From Vibrio ponticus (lineage in GTDB: Bacteria > Pseudomonadota > Gammaproteobacteria > Enterobacterales > Vibrionaceae), in contig NZ_AP019657.1 in assembly GCF_009938225.1 (NCBI RefSeq), positions 1,178,001 through 1,242,000 of the forward strand: a stretch of 64,000 nucleotides of DNA. The letters are read 5' to 3'. Position 1 is the stretch's first letter. Every line of letters starts with the position of its first letter. Positions 8,207-15,753 of this stretch are shown here, in pieces. The notes under the pieces are model-generated. The model did no database searches. It was given only the letters and a program-made list of their open reading frames with translations, and was not told where the DNA came from. A program made the position numbers and the translations under genes.

Positions 8207-8258
8207 TGCAAATGAAACAAAACCCTCCGAAGGGTTAACTTAGAGGGTTTCATTTGCA
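8207..8258. repeat. Long imperfect palindrome with an alternative internal hairpin
   Basis: The outer arms TGCAAATGAAA and TTTCATTTGCA pair perfectly, continued by CCCTC/GAGGG after a four-base bulge. Inside, AACCCT/AGGGTT around CCGA (8221-8236) forms a competing hairpin that uses the same CCCTC. No T run follows on either strand, so it is not a standard terminator. A further hairpin, GTGTGGATC / GATCCATACAC, follows at 8277-8312. Confidence 0.65.
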
Positions 8259-8368
8259 AAACGAAGGACTAGTTTCGTGTGGATCTCCCCGACCAAAGTT
8301 TGATCCATACACCAGAAAGACTTCGATATATGTGTAGTCGTAATTTACTAAAATAAACATGTTATCTC

Positions 8369-8384
8369 AGTGATCACTATCACA
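8369..8384. promoter_or_regulatory. CRP-like site upstream of the small ORF pair
   Basis: AGTGATCACTATCACA matches TGTGA-N6-TCACA at nine of ten conserved bases. It lies about 85-100 bases upstream of the ATG at 8470, a distance compatible with class I activation. Confidence 0.45.
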
Positions 8385-8469
8385 GAATAATATGCATGGG
8401 TAAGTGCGTCAACAAGAACTGAACCTTTCGCTAGTCCATTTTCAATAGTCCTATATAGGAGAAAATGGC

Positions 8470-8622
8470 ATGAAATCGATCAGCCATAAACCAGCCCCAA
8501 CCGGCTTTAAATGGGTTTACACACGTTTTCGTCGTGTAAGAAATTCATCAAAGGTACTAGATGCCCACGCATACGGGTGGAAATCTTGGTGTTTTCTAGT
8601 TCGTTGTGCAAGGGGTAAGTAA
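8470..8622 (+). CDS. Small basic protein of unknown function (50 aa), first gene of a tiny operon
   Basis: The ORF is too short for usual ORF callers. It starts at the ATG at 8470, nine bases after a perfect AGGAG, and encodes MKSISHKPAPTGFKWVYTRF, then a run rich in Arg, Trp, Tyr and two Cys, ending CARGK. The regular spacing of aromatic and basic residues, the strong ribosome-binding site, the overlapping next ORF and the terminator argue that it is translated. It recalls small KPAP-GFKWVY-type orphan proteins I associate with Vibrio mobile DNA, but that is memory and not a database result. No function can be assigned. Confidence 0.6.
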   Translation: MKSISHKPAPTGFKWVYTRFRRVRNSSKVLDAHAYGWKSWCFLVRCARGK

Positions 8623-8693
8623 TGATTAGTGTATTTGTTCGTTTAATAAAGTGGTTGATTGAAATTGACCGAGAGTGGTTAATACAAATCTAA
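8622..8693 (+). CDS. Very small ORF (23 aa), amphipathic/hydrophobic peptide, coupled to the 50-aa gene
   Basis: The ATG overlaps the TAA of the preceding gene by one base (TAATG), a typical translational-coupling arrangement. The product reads MISVFVRLIKWLIEIDREWL plus three residues. Helical-wheel reasoning suggests an amphipathic helix with Trp, Lys, Arg and acidic residues on one face, as in small membrane-associated peptides. It could be a membrane peptide or simply a chance ORF. The terminator begins ten bases after its stop. Confidence 0.4.
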   Translation: MISVFVRLIKWLIEIDREWLIQI

Positions 8694-8702
8694 ATGGAAA
8701 AG

Positions 8703-8725
8703 CCCGCACTAGTTGCGGGTTTTTC
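8703..8725 (+). terminator. Bidirectional rho-independent terminator between small ORFs and glutaredoxin
   Basis: CCCGCA and TGCGGG pair around CTAGT and are followed by T5. The opposite side also ends in a short T run, so it can serve both the plus-strand small ORFs and the minus-strand glutaredoxin gene. Confidence 0.85.
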
Positions 8726-8737
8726 ATGCTTGAAGAT

Positions 8738-8965
8738 TTATGCCTTGTACATTTTCTCAAAATTAGAAGCGTTCCAGCCAATCATATAGCGGTCGCCAAT
8801 TTTCAATACCGGCAGTGAACGTGCGCCAATCGCATCGAGTTCTTTGCGACCACGTTGCATTTTTGCGTTGGTTAGACGGTATGGATAACCTTTTGAATCA
8901 AGGTAGCGCTGAGCATCTTTGCAGTGCGGGCACTTATCTTTTACATATAATACGAGTCGTTTCAT
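8738..8965 (-). CDS. Glutaredoxin-family protein
   Basis: 75 residues with the thioredoxin-fold active site CPHC at residues 12-15 (YVKDKCPHCKDAQRYL) and the cis-proline segment ARSLPVLKIGD. Glutaredoxins reduce disulfides or glutathione mixed disulfides in the cytosol. This one is of the short single-domain type. The ATG at 8965 is preferred over a GTG at 8971. Its 3' half is duplicated at 7089-7220, so the present gene may be a junction between resident 5' DNA and incoming 3' DNA. The coding frame is intact. Confidence 0.85.
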   Translation of the reverse strand: MKRLVLYVKDKCPHCKDAQRYLDSKGYPYRLTNAKMQRGRKELDAIGARSLPVLKIGDRYMIGWNASNFEKMYKA

Positions 8966-9097
8966 TGTCACTATTGGCTCTTGGAACGTTAAACTGGCGC
9001 GAGTATAGGCGAATAGGGCACTTTCGACAACGATTCCCGTGAAGCGACGCCTTGATTAAGGTAGACTTAGCGCGATTTTATTATTTGTTGTTCGGTT

Positions 9098-9598
9098 ATG
9101 AATCCAAATCCTGTACTTCGTTATATCCAAGGTTACCCAGAACATATTCTAACTCCCGTTTCACAGATGCTTGAGGCGGGACGTTTTTGCGCGTGGTTTG
9201 AAAAGCGCTACCCACAGCGTCACGAAATTCAAAGTGAAAAAGCGCTGTATGAATACACCATGGCGCTGAAAAACCAGTATATGAGGAAGACTTCGCCACT
9301 GAGCAAGGTGATTTACGATAACAAGATCCATCTGATCAACAATGCGTTGGGGCTGCACACTTACGCTGCCAAAGTGCATGGTGGAAAAATCAAATCGAAG
9401 AATGAAATCCGCATCGCCAGCGTATTTAAACACGCGCCGGAGCCTTTGCTACGCATGCTCGTTGTACACGAATTAGCGCATTTAAAAGAAAAAGATCATA
9501 ACAAAGCTTTTTACCAACTGTGCTGTCATATGGAACCGGACTATCATCAATTAGAGCTGGATGCTCGCCTGTTTATGATTTACCAAGATATTAAGTAA
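9098..9598 (+). CDS. YgjP-like (DUF45) metallopeptidase-fold protein
   Basis: 166 residues. A zinc-binding signature [16 protein letters not shown] lies near residue 125, with the third ligand in the downstream ELDAR helix, matching the YgjP/DUF45 branch of M48-like gluzincins. These proteins are small cytosolic putative zinc hydrolases. Biological substrates are poorly established, and I make no stronger claim. It is followed eight bases later by rlmF, so the two are probably co-transcribed. Confidence 0.8.
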   Translation: MNPNPVLRYIQGYPEHILTPVSQMLEAGRFCAWFEKRYPQRHEIQSEKALYEYTMALKNQYMRKTSPLSKVIYDNKIHLINNALGLHTYAAKVHGGKIKSKNEIRIASVFKHAPEPLLRMLVVHELAHLKEKDHNKAFYQLCCHMEPDYHQLELDARLFMIYQDIK

Positions 9599-9606
9599 CG
9601 ACCCTT

Positions 9607-10824
9607 ATGAGTAATAAAGAGACTTCGCGCTCAAAGCACAAGCCACACAACAGCACTCCAAATAAGTCGACACGTAAGTCAAAAGGCAACGCTGCCAGTG
9701 CAACAAAAAGTGCTGAGAAAGCCAAACCAGTGAGAACTAAGCCAGCGAGAGCGTCTAAGAGTGCCGTGAAGCAGAGCAATCCTAAGCAGAGCAACTCTAA
9801 TCAGAGTAACCCTGAGCAGACTAGTTCGATGCTGGTGACGACCGTGGCGGGAAAAGCAGGGCTGCATAAGCGTAACCTACACCAAGGTCGTTATGATTTT
9901 GAGCGTTTGGTAAAAGCACTACCAGCACTTGAAAAGCATGTGGTACTTAATCCCAAAGGTGAGCAAACCATTCGCTTTGATGACCCGACGGCAGTCAAGC
10001 TTTTAAACCGAGCTCTGCTTGCTGAACATTACAGTGTCACACAATGGGATATTCCTCAAGGCTACCTTTGTCCGCCAATTCCTGGGCGCGCGGATTATAT
10101 TCACCGTCTAGCGGAATTGCTGCTCAATGAAGCGCCAAAGCTCAACCATAGTCTAGTTAAAGCGCTTGATATTGGTGTCGGCGCTAACTGTATTTACCCA
10201 ATTGTCGGGGCAAGCCAATATGGCTGGGAGGTTATCGGCAGTGATGTTGATCCTATCTCGGTAGATAACTCAAACCAGATCGCGCAAAACAACGCTGTAC
10301 TTACAGGTAAAGTGGCGTGCCGTTTACAAAGCGACAGTCGCCATTTCTTCAAGAGCATCATTGAGCCGAATGAATTTTATGACGTGACGACCTGTAACCC
10401 TCCGTTTCATGCTTCGCTTGAAGAAGCGCAGCAGGGTACAGAGCGCAAACTGAATAACCTCAATGCGCACAAAGCCAAACGTGGTCAGGTGAAAGTTGAA
10501 AAAGGCACTCAGACTAAAGCGAGTAAGCCGACACTTAACTTTGGTGGTCAAAAGGCTGAGCTGTGGTGCCCGGGCGGCGAAGCTGCATTTGTGAAAAACA
10601 TGGCATTTGAAAGCCGTGAATTTGCTACTCAGGTATTATGGTTTACGACCTTAATCTCGAAAAAAGATAATGTTCGTTGGTTGCGCAAAAATCTCGAAAA
10701 AGCCGGTGCAAAAGAGGCAGTAATTGTCGAGATGAGCCAAGGGCAGAAGATTAGCCGCTTTGTGGCGTGGAGCTTTAAAGATAAAGCTGAGCGTGCAAAA
10801 TGGTTGGCGGTGAAGTCTAATTAA
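9607..10824 (+). CDS. rlmF: 23S rRNA (adenine(1618)-N6)-methyltransferase RlmF
   Basis: 405 residues. The S-adenosylmethionine loop reads [13 protein letters not shown] near residue 188 and the N6-adenine catalytic motif NPPF lies in [12 protein letters not shown] near residue 263. The conserved segment [15 protein letters not shown] precedes them, diagnostic of RlmF (YbiN). It methylates A1618 of 23S rRNA. An N-terminal extension of about 75 residues is low-complexity, rich in Lys, Ser, Ala, Asn and Gln (repeats like KQSN), probably disordered RNA-binding sequence. Start ATG at 9607, eight bases after the YgjP-like gene. Confidence 0.92.
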   Translation: MSNKETSRSKHKPHNSTPNKSTRKSKGNAASATKSAEKAKPVRTKPARASKSAVKQSNPKQSNSNQSNPEQTSSMLVTTVAGKAGLHKRNLHQGRYDFERLVKALPALEKHVVLNPKGEQTIRFDDPTAVKLLNRALLAEHYSVTQWDIPQGYLCPPIPGRADYIHRLAELLLNEAPKLNHSLVKALDIGVGANCIYPIVGASQYGWEVIGSDVDPISVDNSNQIAQNNAVLTGKVACRLQSDSRHFFKSIIEPNEFYDVTTCNPPFHASLEEAQQGTERKLNNLNAHKAKRGQVKVEKGTQTKASKPTLNFGGQKAELWCPGGEAAFVKNMAFESREFATQVLWFTTLISKKDNVRWLRKNLEKAGAKEAVIVEMSQGQKISRFVAWSFKDKAERAKWLAVKSN

Positions 10825-10839
10825 TTAGTTAACTAATTA
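10822..10839. repeat. 18-base perfect palindrome at the rlmF stop codon
   Basis: TAATTAGTTAACTAATTA is fully self-complementary and overlaps the rlmF stop codon at 10822-10824. It may be incidental AT-rich sequence or part of the transcription-end structure. Confidence 0.5.
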
Positions 10840-10853
10840 TTGACCATGTTATG

Positions 10854-11588
10854 TTATTGAAACCCGCCGATGTGCGGGTTTATTTTTGCCAGCTTAAGCT
10901 GATAATTCTGCGCGCTTGCGGTATTTCCTGCCTTGATTTCTAATCGAACTAGAGATTGTAGGATCTGAGCTTGAGTGCCAAATTGCTGCTGTGCACTGAT
11001 CAATCGCGTTCTTGCTGGTTCAAAATAGCCATGGGCGATCTCTAATTCAACCAAATGGAACAGTGTTCGGAAGTCATCTGGTTGATAGCTTAAAGAGCGA
11101 CGGAAGTACTCGATCGCAAGCTCAGTATCTCGCCCTTTGAGCGCACAGTAAGCGGCATTGGCGTAACTACTGGCAATATGCGGGTAGGATGGGTTCGCTG
11201 TCGCGCGCACAAAGTATTGATTGGCGCGCTGGTATTGTTGTTGACTGCAAAGGAAGACCGCATAGTCATTTAATACATAGCTGTTGTCGCGATGATAGTA
11301 GAGCGCGGTTTGATAGGTTTGCCGCGCTTTTTCTGGTTCGTTGACTTGCTTAAAGTAATCGGCTTGCGTAAGCAAGGTTCGGTAGTACTTGGGAGCGTGC
11401 TGTAAGGCTTTATCGAGATTTTCTTTAGCTCTGCTGAGGTTGCGCTGTTTGAGATAGCCTTTGGCAAGCTCGATACGCGCATCCGCTTTTTGCTGGTGGG
11501 AAGGCATTGAATCAGTGATAGGCTCGCTGGCACATCCAGCTATTAGCGCTAATGCTAATACGCTTACCGTCACTAATCTTACTTTCAT
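10854..11588 (-). CDS. PilF/PilW-like tetratricopeptide lipoprotein
   Basis: 244 residues with a lipoprotein signal (VSVLALALIAGCAS, lipobox Cys near residue 20) and about five TPR repeats, starting KADARIELAKGYLKQRNLSR and continuing through ALYYHRDNSYVLNDYAVFL. This is the layout of PilF/PilW, the outer-membrane lipoprotein that assists type IV pilus secretin assembly. The usual pilF locus (near rlmN, ispG, hisS) is absent here, so this may be a paralogue with another role. I chose the ATG at 11588 because AGGAGG lies five bases upstream; the GTG at 11594 is too close to it. Confidence 0.75.
   Translation of the reverse strand: MKVRLVTVSVLALALIAGCASEPITDSMPSHQQKADARIELAKGYLKQRNLSRAKENLDKALQHAPKYYRTLLTQADYFKQVNEPEKARQTYQTALYYHRDNSYVLNDYAVFLCSQQQYQRANQYFVRATANPSYPHIASSYANAAYCALKGRDTELAIEYFRRSLSYQPDDFRTLFHLVELEIAHGYFEPARTRLISAQQQFGTQAQILQSLVRLEIKAGNTASAQNYQLKLAKINPHIGGFQ
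10861..10885 (+). terminator. Terminator for rlmF inside the 3' end of the TPR gene
   Basis: AACCCGC and GCGGGTT pair around a six-base loop, followed by TATTTTT on the plus strand. It overlaps the last codons of the convergent TPR gene. Confidence 0.75.
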
Positions 11589-11680
11589 CTTCACCTCCTA
11601 ATTGGTTGAATTTGAGTATATCGAGCACAGGGTAAGATTGAGTTTCAGTTGTGAATGGGGTAAATCGAGTCAGGTCAAAA

Positions 11681-11701
11681 AAGACCAACAGAGTTGGTCT
11701 T
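11681..11701 (-). terminator. Rho-independent terminator after metA
   Basis: AAGACCAAC pairs perfectly with GTTGGTCTT around an AGA loop, with a run of T on the minus strand, 33 bases past the metA stop. Confidence 0.9.
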
Positions 11702-11733
11702 GGTGCTTGTTGCTTAAACTAGCTGGCTTGTGC

Positions 11734-12675
11734 CTAATCGTCTTTGGTGAAGTTCGCTTCACTAAAGTGTTCCAAATCGAAAGGTGTTTGCTGATAAACA
11801 CAGTAGTTAAGCCAGTTAGAAAACAATAAATGTCCATGACTGCGCCAACTAGCACGCGGAGGGTTGTCTGGGTTGTTGTTTGGGTAGTAATTGATTGGGA
11901 TCGCAGGCTCCATACCTTCGCTAAGATCGCGAACATATTCATTGTGCAACGTGTGAGAGTCGTACTCCGGATGCCCGGTGACAAACACATTACGTTTGTC
12001 TTTGGTCGCTGCCAGATAGACGCCCGCCACGTCGGATGTCGCGAGAATATCAAGGTCGGTATGCTCAGAGAGGTACTCTGAGGAAAAATCCGCATAGCGT
12101 GAGTGTGGCGCTAAAAACTCGTCATCAAAACCGCGCAGTAGTGGGCTAAGCGGATTGACGGTTTGGTGTTTATAAACGCCAGAAAGCTTCTCTTTACGAG
12201 TACGCTTAGGCAAATTATAGAGCAGCTTCAAACCAGCTTGTGCCGCCCAGCAAACATAAAGGGTTGAGGTGACATGCTCTTTTGCCCAATTCATGATGTT
12301 CTGCAGATGTTCCCAATAAATCACATCTTCAAATTGCACTAAGCCAAGCGGCGCTCCGGTAATGATCATGCCATCAAAGTTGCGCTGCTTTACCATTTCA
12401 AATTGGCGATAGAAAGTATCCAGATGCTGAGTCGGCGTATTCTTGCTCGGACGATTATCGATTCGAAGCAGTTCAATATCCACTTGCAGCGGGCTATTCG
12501 ATAGTAAGCGGAGAAATTGAGTTTCCGTCTCAATTTTTTTTGGCATCAGATTAAGGATCAATACTTTCAGCGGGCGGATATTCTGCGTCGCGGCGCGTGT
12601 TTCTGACATCACGAAGATGTTCTCTTCACGTAGCACGTCAGTGGCTGGTAGTTGATCGGGGATCTTGATCGGCAC
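11734..12675 (-). CDS. metA: Homoserine O-succinyltransferase (or O-acetyltransferase) MetA
   Basis: 313 residues, full length. It transfers an acyl group to homoserine in the first committed step of methionine synthesis. The nucleophile Cys lies in [10 protein letters not shown], and the His/Glu pair in VTGHPEYD completes the triad. The N-terminus [11 protein letters not shown] matches enterobacterial MetA. Whether succinyl- or acetyl-CoA is used depends on one or two residues that I cannot judge by eye; a gammaproteobacterial context favours succinyl. The start codon is GTG, with GGGAG about seven bases upstream. A MetJ-like operator precedes it. Confidence 0.93.
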   Translation of the reverse strand: MPIKIPDQLPATDVLREENIFVMSETRAATQNIRPLKVLILNLMPKKIETETQFLRLLSNSPLQVDIELLRIDNRPSKNTPTQHLDTFYRQFEMVKQRNFDGMIITGAPLGLVQFEDVIYWEHLQNIMNWAKEHVTSTLYVCWAAQAGLKLLYNLPKRTRKEKLSGVYKHQTVNPLSPLLRGFDDEFLAPHSRYADFSSEYLSEHTDLDILATSDVAGVYLAATKDKRNVFVTGHPEYDSHTLHNEYVRDLSEGMEPAIPINYYPNNNPDNPPRASWRSHGHLLFSNWLNYCVYQQTPFDLEHFSEANFTKDD

Positions 12676-12702
12676 GGCTTTCTCCCTAAAGCAGTTTTTT
12701 TT

Positions 12703-12718
12703 GGACGTCTATACATCC
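12703..12718. promoter_or_regulatory. Putative MetJ operator (two met boxes) upstream of metA
   Basis: GGACGTCT and ATACATCC are adjacent eight-base units matching the met box AGACGTCT at seven and five of eight positions. They lie 28 bases upstream of the metA start. MetJ repression of metA is established in enterics and vibrios. Confidence 0.55.
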
Positions 12719-12929
12719 AAACTTACAACAATCATTTTAAGATGTCGACAGCAAATTTAATTTACCTTAGACGAAGTAGTAAACCAAGCCAAGGTAACGA
12801 CGCGAGATCAAATACCTCAACGGTGAGTTCTATGAGAGTAAAAACGTCAGATGAACGAGTTAGCGATAACAATGTGGCTGGTTTATACTGCGCCTCCTCA
12901 ATTTAATTAGTTGGTTGTCTTTTCACATT

Positions 12930-13310
12930 ATGCCGAAGCTTATTCTTATCCGTGGTTTACCTGGTTCGGGTAAAAGTACCCTAGCGAAAACGTTCCAAGC
13001 TCAGCACTTTGAGGCGGACATGTACTTTATTGATAAAAATGGCGAGTACCGATTTAATCCTACTTTGTTAGAAAAAGCGCATGCATGGTGTAAGCAGCAA
13101 ACCGAGCAAGCGCTGCGCAGAGGAGAGGACGTGGTCGTCGCCAATACCTTTGTTCGTCGCTGGGAGATTCAGCCATACTACCAGTTAGCGAGAAAGCTCA
13201 AAGTCGAGTTTGAGATCATCGAATGTCATGGTGAATATGGCAGTATTCATGGTGTCGAGCAGAGCGTGATCGAGAAGATGCGCGCTAAATGGCAAGAGTG
13301 GCGGGTATGA
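12930..13310 (+). CDS. P-loop ATP-binding protein (AAA_33 / zeta-like kinase family)
   Basis: 126 residues. Walker A at the N-terminus reads RGLPGSGKST, followed by ADMYFIDKNGEYRFNP and a VVVANTFV strand that plays the Walker B part. This is the small ATP-dependent nucleotide/polynucleotide-kinase-like family with C-terminal helices (NEDD4-binding-protein-2-like). The phosphoryl acceptor is unknown. The ATG at 12930 directly precedes PKLILIRG; the frame extends upstream to a TTG at 12915, which has no better support. A purine-rich repeat follows the stop codon. Confidence 0.8.
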   Translation: MPKLILIRGLPGSGKSTLAKTFQAQHFEADMYFIDKNGEYRFNPTLLEKAHAWCKQQTEQALRRGEDVVVANTFVRRWEIQPYYQLARKLKVEFEIIECHGEYGSIHGVEQSVIEKMRAKWQEWRV

Positions 13311-13412
13311 GGGGGAGAGGCGAGAAAGCGAGAATTGAGATCTGAGAAGGGGAGAATTGAGAAGGTAGATCTGAGAGGCGAGATCTGAGAGTCAAGAAAT
13401 GAGAAACGAGAA
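13311..13412 (+). repeat. Purine-rich GAGA-type degenerate repeat
   Basis: About 100 bases built from irregular copies of GAGA, including GAGATCTGAGA and GAGAATTGAGA units that each recur. It lies between the stop of the P-loop gene and the terminator of the efflux operon. One strand is almost purely G and A. Confidence 0.75.
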
Positions 13413-13413
13413 G

Positions 13414-13435
13414 AAGGGTGACGAGTGCCACCCTT
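13414..13435 (-). terminator. Putative terminator of the efflux operon
   Basis: AAGGGTG and CACCCTT pair around an eight-base loop. On the minus strand the tail is CTTCTTCTCG, only moderately T-rich. Confidence 0.6.
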
Positions 13436-13441
13436 GATGGT

Positions 13442-14575
13442 TTAAGCTTTGACTTTTTGTCGTTTGAGCGTCCAGATGGCAATTGCTAGCCACACTATGG
13501 CTTGAATCCATAATTGAGTGTAATACGGCGCAGCTTGCTGCCAAGTAGCCCCCATCTGATTCAAGGCTAAAAAGCCTTGGATGCCCGGGGTACTTGGGAA
13601 GAGATTCGCAAGCCAGACGATAATGCTCGGGATTGAGCCGGTCGGCCAAATAAATCCGGCACTAAAGACCAGCGGCATCGAGCTAATCAGTACGACCAAG
13701 GTGACCAGCTCTCTACGTGGTAAAATCGCACCAAGCCAAATGCCAATCGCACATGAGGCTAATAGGAAAGGCAGCAACATTGCCAATAGGGCACTGGCTT
13801 GAGCCAATTGACTGACGCCATGCATGGTAAAGCTAGCGCCGAAATAGTACATGCTGAGTAGATAGTAAATTGTCACCAGCACTATGCTGCGCACTGCGAT
13901 GAGCTTATACGCCGGAGTGCTAGTCCAGTAACCTTTGCCGTGCTTCTGCGTTCCACCCATAAGCCCTGATGCCATGGCTAATGTTTGTTGTAAGATCAGC
14001 ACAAACACCGCAGGTACCACATAATCCACATAGCCCATGCGCGGGTTAAATGTTGGCTTCATATTAAGCTGCGTCGGAGAGTATTGTTTAGCCGCTTGCT
14101 CTATCGGTGTGCCGTCCATAACCAATCGACTGACGGTGGTTTGCGCCGCTAACGTGCCGCCTGCTTGCGCCAAGCCTTCAACAATCGTCCCGTAAACCAG
14201 AAAATAAGAAGCGTCACCAGCATAAGAGAGTGTCGGGCTTTTACCTAACAACAGGTCTTTATAGAAATGCTCAGGAATCACCAATATTCCGCTGATTTCG
14301 CGGGCTAAAAACGCCTCTTTTGCCGTTGCAATGGTTGAGTCTCGTTGTACGATCTGTACTTGCGGAGTGGCATCAACCATACGTTCTAGTCGATAACTGG
14401 TCTGGCTATGATCTAAGTTAACCACACTGATTTTTTGCTCCCTTGGCGTCTGATGGCTGTAAGGGAGTGGGTAAAGAAACGAGTAGAAAACCACCCCACC
14501 AAACACAGTTAACATCACCACTGGATTGGTCAGTAAGGCTTTGAGTTCGGCTTTGATCAATTCAAACAGGTTCAT
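13442..14575 (-). CDS. ABC-2-type permease, second of two in an efflux operon
   Basis: 377 residues. One TM helix near residues 20-35 is followed by a periplasmic domain of about 140 residues and a C-terminal cluster of five or six helices: the ABC2_membrane_3 layout of YhhJ/YbhR-like drug or polysaccharide exporters. A conserved YVVPAVFVLILQQTLA segment starts the membrane core. Its ATG overlaps the stop of the upstream permease by one base (TAATG), so translation is coupled. It is the last gene of a TolC-HlyD-permease-permease operon. No ATP-binding subunit is encoded in the operon. Confidence 0.85.
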   Translation of the reverse strand: MNLFELIKAELKALLTNPVVMLTVFGGVVFYSFLYPLPYSHQTPREQKISVVNLDHSQTSYRLERMVDATPQVQIVQRDSTIATAKEAFLAREISGILVIPEHFYKDLLLGKSPTLSYAGDASYFLVYGTIVEGLAQAGGTLAAQTTVSRLVMDGTPIEQAAKQYSPTQLNMKPTFNPRMGYVDYVVPAVFVLILQQTLAMASGLMGGTQKHGKGYWTSTPAYKLIAVRSIVLVTIYYLLSMYYFGASFTMHGVSQLAQASALLAMLLPFLLASCAIGIWLGAILPRRELVTLVVLISSMPLVFSAGFIWPTGSIPSIIVWLANLFPSTPGIQGFLALNQMGATWQQAAPYYTQLWIQAIVWLAIAIWTLKRQKVKA

Positions 14576-15753
14576 TATTGGTGCTCCTGTTTTTCAGTGG
14601 CAGGTATTGCTGCGGCAGTTAAATGCTTTTTGATGAGCAATCCGGTCAGCATCAGTGGTAGCAAATAACCAAGCATAGGCAATAACTCCTGGATAGAGAC
14701 ATGCCAACTGGCGCCATAACTCACTTGACTGACTTGCAGCTCAATATAGTGGCTGATTGGTAGCAGACTACGCCAAAATTGGGCGAGGGTATTCATGTCT
14801 GTCACCGGGAAGGTAATTCCCATAAACGCAAAGCTAGGTGCGGTAAAAGCACCAGCAAAGCTCATCGCTCGGGCAGGGTCTAACGTCATAAAGAAGAAAA
14901 AGCTCCCCATGATCATGCACGCGATAACCGTCACCCATTGTCCGATAACCAGTATCAATAAACTGCCTTCCATCGGCCACTTGAAACCAAGGTAAAACCA
15001 ACAGAGAAAAGCAAAGCCTTGCAGGGCAAATACGGGCAGATACGGTGACAATGTCACAACCAGTCGTTTGATAGGTTGTTCAGCTAACCATTTGCTCAGC
15101 CCTTGCTGACGATGATTGGCTGCCAAGATCAAGATAGTGCTTACCACTACGACTATTTGCCATAGCGCAGGAATGATCGCCGAGACGAGGAACTGTGCAT
15201 AGTTACTGTTTTTATTAAACAGCGGGGTGATTTGCGTTCTAATGGGTAACGCTTGCCCCATTGCACTGCTCAAGGTCTGATTGCCATGAGCGAGGTTAGC
15301 GATAGTGGCAATTTGCGCGTTAAATGTTGCCTGTGCTTGAACAAATGCAGAGTTGATTAGCTTACCAATCAAGATAAATTGGCTGTTATAAAACACCGAA
15401 ACTTGCGGGTTTAGCCCTTTATAAACATCTTCTTCAAAGTTATGGGGGATGACTGCGTAGGCATAAATATCGCCACTGATGAGCGCTTGTTCCGCTTGAT
15501 TGGCACTCTGCATTTGCTCAACCACTGCCATCGATGAAGTCGCATCGTAATAGCGTGATAATGTACGTGACATTTCGCTATGCGAAAGATCAACCACTGC
15601 AATTGGCAGATCACGGGCGATACCTTGAGAAAAGATCGCCCAAATAGAAATGGCTAACGCAATCGGTAGCCAAGTGAGACAAGAGAGCAACCATCTATCT
15701 CGTCTCACTATCTGCCACTGGCTGATCGCATTAGCGTTTTGCTGAAAACTCAT
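14575..15753 (-). CDS. ABC-2-type permease, first of two in an efflux operon
   Basis: 392 residues, homologous in layout to the downstream permease: TM near residues 24-42, periplasmic domain with the AVVDLSHSEMSRTLSRYYDA motif that its partner matches as NLDHSQTSYRLERMVDA, then a hydrophobic C-terminal half starting FLVSAIIPALWQIVVVV. The pair probably forms a heterodimeric membrane unit. The start overlaps the HlyD-like stop codon by one base. Known relatives (YbhS/YbhR, YhiH/YhhJ) need an ATPase, which is absent here. Confidence 0.85.
   Translation of the reverse strand: MSFQQNANAISQWQIVRRDRWLLSCLTWLPIALAISIWAIFSQGIARDLPIAVVDLSHSEMSRTLSRYYDATSSMAVVEQMQSANQAEQALISGDIYAYAVIPHNFEEDVYKGLNPQVSVFYNSQFILIGKLINSAFVQAQATFNAQIATIANLAHGNQTLSSAMGQALPIRTQITPLFNKNSNYAQFLVSAIIPALWQIVVVVSTILILAANHRQQGLSKWLAEQPIKRLVVTLSPYLPVFALQGFAFLCWFYLGFKWPMEGSLLILVIGQWVTVIACMIMGSFFFFMTLDPARAMSFAGAFTAPSFAFMGITFPVTDMNTLAQFWRSLLPISHYIELQVSQVSYGASWHVSIQELLPMLGYLLPLMLTGLLIKKHLTAAAIPATEKQEHQ

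Noticed and set aside
8212-8238. Possible leader peptide MKQNPPKG inside the 8207-8258 palindrome
   Set aside because: It has no ribosome-binding site, and its codons simply follow from the palindrome. I keep only the hairpin.
7089-8970. Integron cassette array or IS element
   Set aside because: No attC (VCR-like) structure, integrase or transposase frame was seen, and the flanking repeats are coding glutaredoxin sequence.
12676-12929. SAM riboswitch before metA
   Set aside because: No characteristic four-way junction is visible; a MetJ-type operator explains regulation better.
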